This document shows, piece after piece, positions 8,747 through 16,482 of a stretch of 64,000 bases of DNA. The stretch covers positions 1-64,000 of the forward strand of contig NZ_JBAKHX010000039.1 of NCBI RefSeq assembly GCF_036906915.1. Direction: 5' to 3'. The notes below the pieces were generated by a model. The model saw nothing but the letters and a program-made list of their open reading frames with translations, was not told where the DNA came from and did not search any database. Numbering within the stretch: position 1 is the stretch's first letter; each line of letters starts with the position of its first letter. The stretch comes from Phytohabitans sp036906915 (GTDB lineage Bacteria; Actinomycetota; Actinomycetes; Mycobacteriales; Micromonosporaceae). The translations under genes and the position numbers were made by a program.

Positions 8747-8760
8747 GACACCCCGCATGA
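8743..8760 (+). other. Five-codon junction mini-ORF (MRHPA), possible collapsed 56-bp unit
   Basis: ATG overlaps the TGA of the M48 gene, the five codons read MRHPA, and the TGA overlaps the ATG of pimB. The tandem repeat at 25380 encodes MKHP...GGPA with the same ATGA junctions. This is therefore consistent with a 56-bp unit that lost 42 bp in frame, though such a short match could be coincidence. Confidence 0.45.
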
Positions 8761-9863
8761 CCACGCTTCTGGTCACCAACGATTTCCCGCCGCGGCCGGG
8801 CGGCATCCAGTCCTTCGTGCACAACCTCGCGATCCGGCAGCCGCCCGGTTCGCTCGTGGTGTACGCGTCGACCTGGCGCGGCGCGGCCAAGTTCGACGCG
8901 GAGCAGCCCTTCGAGGTGGTCCGAGAGTCGACGGGGATCCTGCTGCCGACCCGCCGGGCCGCGCGCCGCTCGGCCGAGCTGGCGAAGGCGTACGGCTGTG
9001 ACTCGGTGTGGTTCGGCGCCGCCGCCCCGCTCGGCCTGCTCGCCGCCGGGCTGCGCCGCCGGGCGGGTGTGGAGCGGGCGGTGGCGCTCACCCACGGCCA
9101 CGAGATCGGCTGGGCGGCGCTGCCGGGCGCGCGGGGCCTGCTGCGCCGGATCGCGCGCGGCGTCGACGTGACGACCTACCTGACGGAGTACCAGCGGGTG
9201 CGCCTCGACCGGGCGCTGCACGGCCTCACCGAGCTGCGCCGGCTTCCGCCGGGGGTCGACGTCGACGCGTACCACCCCCGGGTGGATGGTGGTGAGATCC
9301 GCCGCCGGCACGGCCTCGGCGATCGGCCCGTCGTGGTCTGCGTCTCGCGGCTGGTGCCTCGGAAGGGCCAGGACGCGTTGATCCGGGCCCTTCCGCTGAT
9401 CCGGCGTCGGGTGCCAGACGCGGTGCTGTTGCTGGTCGGCGGTGGGCCGCACCGTTCCCGCCTCGCGAAGATGGCTGGCGAGGGCGTGGTGTTCACGGGT
9501 TCGGTGCCGCACGAGGAACTGCCCGCGCACTACGCCGCCGGTGACGTCTTCGCGATGCCGTGCCGCACCCGCAACGCCGGCCTCGACGTGGAGGGCCTCG
9601 GCATCGTCTATCTGGAGGCGTCCGCGAGCGGGCTGCCTGTGGTGGCCGGCGACTCGGGCGGCGCGCCCGATGCGGTCCGCGAGGGCGAGACGGGATACGT
9701 GGTGGACGGCCGCGACATCCCGCGGATCGCCGACCGCGTGGCTACCTTGCTGTCGGACCGCGCCTTGGCCACCCGGATGGGTGAAGCGGGCCGCGCCTGG
9801 GTGGAGCGCGAATGGCGCTGGGAAACGCAGGCGACCCACTTGTCGGAGCTTCTCAACCCCTGA
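8757..9863 (+). CDS. pimB: GT4 glycosyltransferase, PimB-type phosphatidylinositol mannoside mannosyltransferase
   Basis: GDP-mannose-dependent transferase that adds the second mannose to phosphatidylinositol mannosides at the cytoplasmic membrane face, by family knowledge. The 368-residue GT-B protein opens LLVTNDFPPRPGGIQSF, the PimB-type N-terminus. It has THGHEIGW, then CVSRLVPRKGQD in the donor domain, and closes with the ExxxxE donor motif region (GLDVEGLGIVYLEASASGLP). The start at 8757 is fixed by the ATGA overlap with the mini-ORF after the M48 gene. It could be a related alpha-mannosyltransferase, but the N-terminus strongly favours PimB. Confidence 0.85.
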   Translation: MTTLLVTNDFPPRPGGIQSFVHNLAIRQPPGSLVVYASTWRGAAKFDAEQPFEVVRESTGILLPTRRAARRSAELAKAYGCDSVWFGAAAPLGLLAAGLRRRAGVERAVALTHGHEIGWAALPGARGLLRRIARGVDVTTYLTEYQRVRLDRALHGLTELRRLPPGVDVDAYHPRVDGGEIRRRHGLGDRPVVVCVSRLVPRKGQDALIRALPLIRRRVPDAVLLLVGGGPHRSRLAKMAGEGVVFTGSVPHEELPAHYAAGDVFAMPCRTRNAGLDVEGLGIVYLEASASGLPVVAGDSGGAPDAVREGETGYVVDGRDIPRIADRVATLLSDRALATRMGEAGRAWVEREWRWETQATHLSELLNP

Positions 9864-9884
9864 CCCGGCGCGCGGCGAGGCCGT

Positions 9885-9962
9885 CGATCAAGGCCGTTTC
9901 CATCGATCAAGGGCAAACGCACGTGGAAAAGAGATCGAACCACGTGCATTCGCCCTTGATCG
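9885..9962. repeat. Dispersed 78-bp palindromic element, copy c (tail left)
   Basis: Extra half-site on the left next to pimB, then the hairpin core. On the right it passes into GACGGAAGGGG and about 80 bp of G/C-rich low-complexity sequence before the ABC transporter promoter. With copy b it forms an inward-tail pair around 7244-9863. Confidence 0.85.
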
Positions 9963-10109
9963 ACGGAAGGGGACGCAGCGCGCGGGCGCGCCGGCGGGGG
10001 CGGCGGCGCGGCGGGGCGGGCGTGGCGGCTGGGCGGGCGCGGCGGGTGGGTGCGGTGGGGGCGGGAAAGGCTTGGACGGTATGGGGCGTCGTGCCGTACG
10101 AAGGAAGGC

Positions 10110-12008
10110 ATGGAGTCGCCCTCGGACGACGAGCTGAAGGTGCCGTACTGGTTGACCGCCACCGCGGAAGCCGCCAACGCCACGTTCTGGCGGATGCTGC
10201 GGCGCCTCCCGAGCCTGCTGGCCCAAGCCTGGCGGCTGGCCTGGCGCGCCAGCCCCGGCACCACCCTGGCTCTGGTTGGTTTCCAGGTCGCGGGCGGTGT
10301 CGCGAGCGCCGTGAGTCTCGTCAGCGTCGTCGGTGTCCTGGATGGACTGTTGCGGGCCGGCCCGACGCCCGACCGGATCCGCGCGGCCGTGCCGTCGTTG
10401 CTCGTCATGGTGGTTGCGGGAGCCTTGAAGACGCTGCTTACGTCGGCGGCCACGGCGGCGCAGGGACGGCTGTCGCCGCAGGTGCTGCAGGCCGCCGAGA
10501 TGGAGCTGCTCGACCTCACCACCAGGGTCGACCTGGCCACGTTCGACGACCCGGACTGGCGGGACGCCATGCAGCGGGCCCGCGACCGGGGGATCGACGC
10601 CGCCCAGCGGATCGTCGACCATGGCACCGAGCTGGCTACGAACCTGATCGGCCTGGCGGCGGTCGGAAGTGTGCTGGCGGTACTGCATCCGGTGCTGCTG
10701 CCGCTGCTGGTGCTGGCGGTGGTGCCGCGGGGCTGGGCGGCGGTGCGGGCGGCGCGGTTGGGGTACTGGCAGGAGCTGCGCCTGGTGGCGGTGTGGCGGC
10801 GCAAGTGGATGCTCTCGAACCTGCTCGCAGAGCGTGAGCCGGCGCCGGAGGTGCGCGCGTTCACGGTCCGGCGGTACCTGCTCGCCGAGGTGCGGCGGTT
10901 GCTCGATGTGGCGACCCGGGAGTACATGAAGGTCTCCACCCGGCAGGTGCGCACCAACCTGGTCGGCACCGCGCTGGGCAGTGTGGCGACCGGCCTGACG
11001 TACGCCGCTCTGCTCGCCCTGCTGCTGACCGGCCGGATGGATCTCGCAGTCGGCGGCGCGGCGGCGTACGCGATCAGCACCGGCATCGAGCGGCTGACCC
11101 AGGTGGCCTTCTCCGTCAACCACCTCTACGAGCAGGGCCTGTACTTCAGCGACTACGAGGGGTTCTGCGCACTGGCGCAGGAGCGGGCCGAGGCGGCGCC
11201 GCCACAGCGGGCCCCGCTCGGCCCGGACCGGATCGAGCTGCGGGGCGTCACGTTCGCGTACCCGGGTGCCGAGCGCCCGGCGGTACGTGACGTGTCGCTG
11301 ACCGTCCGATGTGGCGAGACGATCGCCCTGGTGGGGGAGAACGGCTCGGGCAAGTCGACGCTCGCCCGGCTCCTGGCCGGCCTCTACCACCCCGACCGCG
11401 GCACCGTTTTCTGGGACGGCGTCGACCTCGCGGGCGTCGACCCGGTCAGCGTCCGCGATCAGGTCGCGGTGGTCATGCAGGAACCGACGCGGTGGCCGCT
11501 CTCCGCGCGCGACAACATCAGCATCGGCCGGTACGAGCGACCGGCGGAACAGTCCACCGTGGAGGCGGCCGCCGAGCGGGGCGACGCGCATGAGTTCATC
11601 GTGGAGTTGACCCGCGGGTACGACACACTGCTGTCGCGGCACTTCACGGACGGCGCGGACCTGTCCGGCGGGCAGTGGCAGCGGCTGGCGGTGAGCCGGG
11701 CGTTCTACCGGGACGCGGCGCTGCTGATCTGCGACGAGCCGACCGCCAACCTCGACCCGCGCGCTGAGCACCGGGTGTACCGCCGCCTGCGCGAGCTGGC
11801 CGCCGGCCGCACCGTCGTGTTGATCACGCACCGGCTGGCGAGCGTGCGCGAGGCGGACCGGATCTACGTGCTCGACCACGGCGCGCTGATCGAGGAGGGT
11901 TCGCACGACGAGCTGATGGCGCGCGACGGCACCTACGCCAGCCTCTTCACGTTGCAGGCCAGCGCCTACCAGACGGCCGCGCTAGAGGAGGAGGGCCTCG
12001 ACGTGTGA
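10110..12008 (+). CDS. ABC exporter, fused permease and ATPase
   Basis: Half-size ABC exporter of 632 residues that would dimerise to move an unknown substrate outward. Residues about 50-340 hold the six-helix membrane domain. The ATPase domain has Walker A GENGSGKST near 410, signature LSGGQWQR near 516, Walker B LLICDEPTANLD, and the His switch in ITHRL. ATG 10110 is chosen because AAGGA lies four bases upstream and upstream codons are low complexity. The gene stands alone. Its last 27 bases overlap convergently with the GGDEF/EAL gene. Substrate cannot be assigned. Confidence 0.9.
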   Translation: MESPSDDELKVPYWLTATAEAANATFWRMLRRLPSLLAQAWRLAWRASPGTTLALVGFQVAGGVASAVSLVSVVGVLDGLLRAGPTPDRIRAAVPSLLVMVVAGALKTLLTSAATAAQGRLSPQVLQAAEMELLDLTTRVDLATFDDPDWRDAMQRARDRGIDAAQRIVDHGTELATNLIGLAAVGSVLAVLHPVLLPLLVLAVVPRGWAAVRAARLGYWQELRLVAVWRRKWMLSNLLAEREPAPEVRAFTVRRYLLAEVRRLLDVATREYMKVSTRQVRTNLVGTALGSVATGLTYAALLALLLTGRMDLAVGGAAAYAISTGIERLTQVAFSVNHLYEQGLYFSDYEGFCALAQERAEAAPPQRAPLGPDRIELRGVTFAYPGAERPAVRDVSLTVRCGETIALVGENGSGKSTLARLLAGLYHPDRGTVFWDGVDLAGVDPVSVRDQVAVVMQEPTRWPLSARDNISIGRYERPAEQSTVEAAAERGDAHEFIVELTRGYDTLLSRHFTDGADLSGGQWQRLAVSRAFYRDAALLICDEPTANLDPRAEHRVYRRLRELAAGRTVVLITHRLASVREADRIYVLDHGALIEEGSHDELMARDGTYASLFTLQASAYQTAALEEEGLDV

Positions 12009-13760
12009 CGGCGAGCCGGGTCGGCCGAAGTGCCAGCCCTGCGCGGCGTCGCAGCCGATCGCCCGGAGCCGGTCGGCCTGGTTGGCGGTCTCGACGCCCT
12101 CGGCGGTGACGGTGAGGTCGAGGGTGTGCGCCAGCGACACGAGCGTGGCGAGGATGCGCTCGTCGGTGAGGCTGGCTGGGTCGGCGGCGGGCGCGCGCAG
12201 CCCTTCCACGAACGAGCCGGCCACCTTCAACTCGCACACCGGCAGCTTGCTCAGGTACGCGAGGTTCGAGTACCCCGTGCCGAAGTCGTCGATCGCGACC
12301 CGTACTCCGAGGTCGGCCAGCGAGCGCAGCGCGCCCACCGACTCGTCGGCGGTGCTCATCATCGCGCTTTCGGTGATCTCCAGCTGGAGCCGGTCGGGCG
12401 GCAGGCTGTGCTCCTGGAGCAGGGCGGTGACCTCGTCGACGAGCTCGGGCTCGCGCACCTGCCGGACGGCGAGGTTGACGCTCACGAACGGCGCGGTCGG
12501 GCTCAAGTCGGCCCACCGCCGGGCCTGACGGCACGCCTCGGCGAGCACCCAACTGCCCAGCCGCACGATCAGCCCGGTCTCCTCGGCCAGCCCGATGAAG
12601 TGGTCTGGGCGCAGCACGCCGAGCTGCGGGTGGCGCCACCGCACCAGGGCCTCGACGCCCAGCAGGGCGCCGTCGGTGAGCGACACGAGTGGCTGGTAGT
12701 CGAGGCAGAACTCGCCACGGTCGAGCGCGGACGGCATCGCCGACGACAGCGCGTACCGGGTCAGCTCGCGCTGGTTGCGGCCTGCGTCGAACAGCGCCCA
12801 CCGGCCCTTGCCGGCGGTCTTGGCCCAGTGCAGCGTGATGTCGGCGTCGCGCATGACCTCGCGCGGGCTGGTGCCCTCGACCGGTCGCTCGACGATGCCG
12901 ACGCTGGCGGACACCCGCAGCTCGTGACCGTCGACAGTGGACGGCTCGGTGATGGCGGCGAGCGCCGCGTCGGCGACCTTGAGCACGTCGTCGGTGCAGG
13001 TGGTGTCTTCGACGAGGATGACGAACTCATCGCCGCCCATCCGGGCCACCAGGTGGGTGCCGAGGCCGCGGCGGAGGCGGTCGGCGACCGAGACGAGGAG
13101 CAGGTCGCCGACGTGGTGGCCGAGCGTGTCGTTGACCATCTTGAAGCCGTCGAGGTCGACGAAGCACAGGCCGAGCCGGCGGCCCGTGCCCTGCCGGCCG
13201 AAGACGGCGTCGAGGCGTTCGGTGAAGAGCGTGCGGTTGGGCAGGTCGGTGAGCGGGTCGTGGGTGGCTTGGTGCCGGAAGCGCGCCTCGCTCTCCCGTA
13301 GGGCGTGCTCGGCCTGCTCGCGGGCCACCAGCGCGGCTCGCCGGATCGACTCCTGCTCGTCCAGCGTGCGGTCGCGTAGCGCGCGGGCGTACCCGATCGC
13401 GACCGTGCCCAGCACCCGCGCCATCCGGTCGCGCACATCGTCGCCGGACAGCCCGAGGTCGCGCAGCAGCCGCAGGTCGATGACCTCGATCGTGCGGCCC
13501 AGGCCCTCGGCGGAGGCGATGTGCGCGGCCACCAGGTCGGCGCCGATCTGGTATCCATGTCGCAGGCTGAACGGCTCGGCGAAGAGCGCGTCGACCAGCC
13601 GCACGGTGAGGCTCTCCAGGAACGCCTCCAGCTCGGCCTGGGTGACCGGCATGTAGCTGGTGCCCGTGATCGCCTTGGCCCAGGCTCGCGCGAATGTGGC
13701 GTATCCGGCCCGGGCGGCGAGCGTGCCACGGGCCGGCGCGGAGTCGGACGGCCCGTTCAC
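11982..13760 (-). CDS. GGDEF-EAL cyclic-di-GMP turnover protein
   Basis: Cytoplasmic c-di-GMP enzyme of 592 residues. An N-terminal helical region of about 180 residues has no named domain. The GGDEF domain keeps the active MGGDEF loop (ARMGGDEFVILVED). The EAL domain keeps EALVRW, LEITES, DDFGTGYSNLAYL and AEGVET, but the usual LKID(R/K)SFV reads LKVAGSFV, which removes a conserved Asp. Both activities or one may operate. The GTG at 13760 forms a GTGA overlap with the methyltransferase stop, showing translational coupling. The tail overlaps the convergent ABC gene by 27 bp. Confidence 0.9.
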   Translation of the reverse strand: MNGPSDSAPARGTLAARAGYATFARAWAKAITGTSYMPVTQAELEAFLESLTVRLVDALFAEPFSLRHGYQIGADLVAAHIASAEGLGRTIEVIDLRLLRDLGLSGDDVRDRMARVLGTVAIGYARALRDRTLDEQESIRRAALVAREQAEHALRESEARFRHQATHDPLTDLPNRTLFTERLDAVFGRQGTGRRLGLCFVDLDGFKMVNDTLGHHVGDLLLVSVADRLRRGLGTHLVARMGGDEFVILVEDTTCTDDVLKVADAALAAITEPSTVDGHELRVSASVGIVERPVEGTSPREVMRDADITLHWAKTAGKGRWALFDAGRNQRELTRYALSSAMPSALDRGEFCLDYQPLVSLTDGALLGVEALVRWRHPQLGVLRPDHFIGLAEETGLIVRLGSWVLAEACRQARRWADLSPTAPFVSVNLAVRQVREPELVDEVTALLQEHSLPPDRLQLEITESAMMSTADESVGALRSLADLGVRVAIDDFGTGYSNLAYLSKLPVCELKVAGSFVEGLRAPAADPASLTDERILATLVSLAHTLDLTVTAEGVETANQADRLRAIGCDAAQGWHFGRPGSPSHVEALLL

Positions 13761-14563
13761 GTCAGCCTGCCCACGCCACCGATGTAGACGGCACGCTCGG
13801 CGTCCTCCGCGCTCTCTGGTGTGTCTGGGCGCCACTCGGGCACCCAGACCAGCCCCGGCTCGACCATCTCGAAGCCGTGGAAGAACTGTGCCACCTCGTC
13901 GCGCCCGCGGTACGCCAGCGGGCTGTCGGTCTGTTCGTAGATGGCGATCGCCTGCTCCCGCTCCTCGTCGCTGCGCCCTTCGTGGCTCGCCTGCGACAGC
14001 ACCAGGTAGCTGCCGGGCACCAGCGGACGGCGGAGGGTCTTGACGATGTGTGCGGGCTGGGCGTCGTCCGATACGAAGTGCAGAACAGCCACGATCATCA
14101 GCGCCACCGGCTGGTCGAAATTGATCAGCTTGTGTATGTCGGGGTGGTCGAGGATGCGCTCCGGGTGCCGGATGTCCTCCTGGATCACCACTGCCTGGTC
14201 GTTGCCGGACAGGATCTCCCGGCTGTGCGCGACCGCGACCGGGTCGACGTCGACGTACGCCACGCGGGCGTCCGGGGCGACCTCCTGGGCGATCTCGTGC
14301 ACGTTGCCGACCGTCGGGATGCCGGAGCCGATGTCGAGGAACTGCCGGACGCCCGCCTCGACGAGGTATCGCACTGTGCGGCGCAGGAACGCCCGGTTGG
14401 CCTGGGCCATCAGGGGAGCCTCGGGGATGGCGGCGATGAGCGCCTGCGCGGCGGCGCGGTCCACCGCGAAGTTGTGCGACCCGCCGAGGTAGTAGTCATA
14501 CATGCGGGCGACACTTGGGCGCTCGATATCGATGCTTTCCGGTGCCCAGTCCGGACGTCGCAT
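13757..14563 (-). CDS. DUF574 (PF04672-type) SAM-dependent methyltransferase
   Basis: Actinobacterial S-adenosylmethionine-binding protein of 268 residues. The N-terminal PSVARMYDYYLGGSHNFAVD block and FLDIGSGIPTVGNVHE (SAM-binding glycine loop) are hallmarks of the DUF574 family, whose members are numerous in Streptomyces and relatives and largely without known substrates. VAYVDVDPVAVAHS supplies the acidic residue after the second strand. It is the first gene of a two-gene unit with the GGDEF/EAL gene, joined by a GTGA overlap. The pairing is suggestive but proves no shared pathway. Confidence 0.88.
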   Translation of the reverse strand: MRRPDWAPESIDIERPSVARMYDYYLGGSHNFAVDRAAAQALIAAIPEAPLMAQANRAFLRRTVRYLVEAGVRQFLDIGSGIPTVGNVHEIAQEVAPDARVAYVDVDPVAVAHSREILSGNDQAVVIQEDIRHPERILDHPDIHKLINFDQPVALMIVAVLHFVSDDAQPAHIVKTLRRPLVPGSYLVLSQASHEGRSDEEREQAIAIYEQTDSPLAYRGRDEVAQFFHGFEMVEPGLVWVPEWRPDTPESAEDAERAVYIGGVGRLT

Positions 14564-14759
14564 GCCCGTCCCTTCTGCCCGTGGCCGGGTGTTTGGTGGC
14601 TCCCTGGTGGGTCGCCGCCATTCTGCCCGTCGTATGCCCGGCCATCCAGACCGGACGCTATGCGCCGGCCGTAACCGGCAGCGTACGCCGTGATCGGCCA
14701 GTGTGAGGTTCGCCCAGCCGGCGGGACATCATGGTCATTACGGCGGGGCACATGTCACC

Positions 14760-15224
14760 GTGGTGGATATGGACATGGGGGCGCTGACGGGACTGGGCGT
14801 GGCCGGGGTGACGATCGTCGCCGCGACCGCGTTCGGGCTCTGGCGCCGCGCCCGCGACGGCCGCTTGCGCGCCGAGCCTGCCGCACCCGCCGAGCCCGCC
14901 GAGGCGGGACACCCGGCGCTCGCCGCGCTCGGCGTCGAGGCGGGCACGCCGGCCACGCTGCTCCAGTTCTCTTCCGCGTTCTGCGCACCGTGCCGGGCCG
15001 TCCGGCGCGTGTGCGCCGACGTCGCACAAACCCTTGACGGGGTACGCCACATCGAGGTCGACGCCGAGAGCCACCTTGAGGCCGTCCGCGAGTTGGGCAT
15101 CTGGCGTACCCCCACCGTGCTGGTCGTCGACCGCACCGGCCGGATCGTCCAGCGGGCCTCGGGTGTGCCCGCCAAGGGCCAGGTCATCGCCGCGCTGGCT
15201 CCGCTTCTGGAGCCGGCGGCATGA
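14760..15224 (+). CDS. Membrane-anchored thioredoxin-like protein
   Basis: About 154 residues: one N-terminal membrane segment (MGALTGLGVAGVTIVAAT), an Ala/Pro/Glu-rich linker, then a thioredoxin fold with the redox motif FCAPCR and the cis-Pro segment WRTPTVLVVD. It would face the cell exterior and reduce or oxidise disulfides. The start is uncertain: GTG 14760 and 14763 or ATG 14769 all fit, with GGCGGGGC upstream. It is followed by a DUF4395 membrane protein, a frequent partner of thioredoxin-like genes in actinobacteria. Confidence 0.82.
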   Translation: MVDMDMGALTGLGVAGVTIVAATAFGLWRRARDGRLRAEPAAPAEPAEAGHPALAALGVEAGTPATLLQFSSAFCAPCRAVRRVCADVAQTLDGVRHIEVDAESHLEAVRELGIWRTPTVLVVDRTGRIVQRASGVPAKGQVIAALAPLLEPAA

Positions 15225-15340
15225 GGCGACCGCTGTTGACTCGCCGCCGCGCCGTGGACCACGGGCGGCTGGCGGCGAGCCTCTGTCGCGCCTGAAACGC
15301 ACCAGGCCCAGCAGTCACCCTGTACCCGAAAGGCCCTTTC

Positions 15341-15742
15341 ATGCTCGATCCACGCGGTCCGCGCTTCGCCGCGGCCCTGACCGTCGTCGTCCTCGTCCTC
15401 GTCCTGATTACCGGCTCAGGCTGGCTGGCCCTCGCGCAGGCGGCGGTCTTCGCCGTCACCGCCGCCGATCCCCGGCGCGGGCCTTACGGCCTGCTGTTCC
15501 GCGCGCTCGTGGCGCCGCGGTTGGGTCGCCCCACCGAGTGGGAGCCGGTCGCCCCGGTGCGTTTCGCGCAGGCGGTCGGGCTGGTGTTCACGCTCGTGGC
15601 CGCGGTCGGCTTCCTGGCCGGCGCGACCGTGCTCGGTGTCGTGATGACCGCGTTCGCGCTTGCGGCCGCGTTTCTCAACGCGGCGTTCGGGCTGTGCCTG
15701 GGCTGCGAGGCGTACCTGGCGCTGCGCCGGACCACTCCATGA
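15341..15742 (+). CDS. DUF4395 membrane protein
   Basis: A 133-residue integral membrane protein with about four hydrophobic helices and a C-terminal GLCLGCEAY motif, whose Cys-x-x-Cys pair is typical of DUF4395. By family context it works with thioredoxin-like or sulfurtransferase proteins in extracytoplasmic redox or sulfur handling, and the upstream gene is indeed thioredoxin-like. The 116-bp gap between them has no clear promoter. A strong hairpin terminator begins at the base after the stop. Confidence 0.83.
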   Translation: MLDPRGPRFAAALTVVVLVLVLITGSGWLALAQAAVFAVTAADPRRGPYGLLFRALVAPRLGRPTEWEPVAPVRFAQAVGLVFTLVAAVGFLAGATVLGVVMTAFALAAAFLNAAFGLCLGCEAYLALRRTTP

Positions 15743-15789
15743 TCAAGGCGTCCTTCAAGTCGTTGGAACCAACTTGAGGGACGCCTTGA
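15743..15789. terminator. Bidirectional hairpin terminator
   Basis: Arms of 18 bp (TCAAGGCGTCCTTCAAGT and its near-perfect complement, one mismatch) flank an 11-base loop, between the convergent DUF4395 and response-regulator genes. Confidence 0.8.
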
Positions 15790-15800
15790 GCGTGTTAGGG

Positions 15801-16475
15801 CTAGAACTTCGGCGCGTCGGGCGCTTCGAGCAGGCCGAGCCGCAGCGCGGTCATCAGGGCTTGCGCGCGGTTGGCGGCGCCGAGCTTCTCGTACAGCTTC
15901 GAGATGTGCGTCTTGGCCGTCGACTCGCTGACGAACAGCTGCTTGGCGATGCCGGCCACACTCATGCCGTCGGCGAGCAGGCGCAACACCTGGCCCTCGC
16001 GTGGGGACAGCTGCGGACCCGACGGCGCGAGGCGACGCTTCATAGCCTCGGCGAGGTCGGCGGCCGTGAACGCGCTCGGCGAGGAGGCGGCGTGCCGGGC
16101 CGCGGCCACGACCTCGTCTGCCGGGGCGGTCTTGGGCACGAACGCGCTGGCCCCCGCCTCGAGCGCACCGAAGAGCTGGTCGTCGCCGGCGTACATGGTC
16201 AGGACCACGATGCCCATCGTGGCGCTCGACTTGCGCAGTGCCCGGGTCGCCTCCAGGCCGCTCCCGTCGGGCAGCCGCAGGTCCATGATCACAACGTCGG
16301 GCTGGAGCGCGCCCGCCTGGCGTACCCCTTCGGCGGCTGTCGCCGCCTCGCCCACGACCTCGAACTGCCGGTCGCGCTCGAACGCGTGCCGAAGACCCTT
16401 GCGGATCAGGTCGTGGTCATCGACTAGAAGCACCTTCGTACGCGTCGCGGGCGGCGTGGTGGGGCTGGTGGTCAT
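15801..16475 (-). CDS. NarL/LuxR-family response regulator
   Basis: DNA-binding response regulator of 224 residues. The receiver domain has acidic residues VDDHD near the N-terminus, phosphoacceptor Asp65 in VIMDLRLPDG and Lys in VPKT. The C-terminal LuxR helix-turn-helix is SPREGQVLRLLADGMSVAGI followed by VSESTAKTHISKLYEKL. It lies seven bases after the histidine kinase gene on the same strand, so the two make one system. Target genes cannot be read, though the acyl-CoA ligase upstream in the same run is a candidate. Confidence 0.92.
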   Translation of the reverse strand: MTTSPTTPPATRTKVLLVDDHDLIRKGLRHAFERDRQFEVVGEAATAAEGVRQAGALQPDVVIMDLRLPDGSGLEATRALRKSSATMGIVVLTMYAGDDQLFGALEAGASAFVPKTAPADEVVAAARHAASSPSAFTAADLAEAMKRRLAPSGPQLSPREGQVLRLLADGMSVAGIAKQLFVSESTAKTHISKLYEKLGAANRAQALMTALRLGLLEAPDAPKF

Positions 16476-16482
16476 GCTCGGG

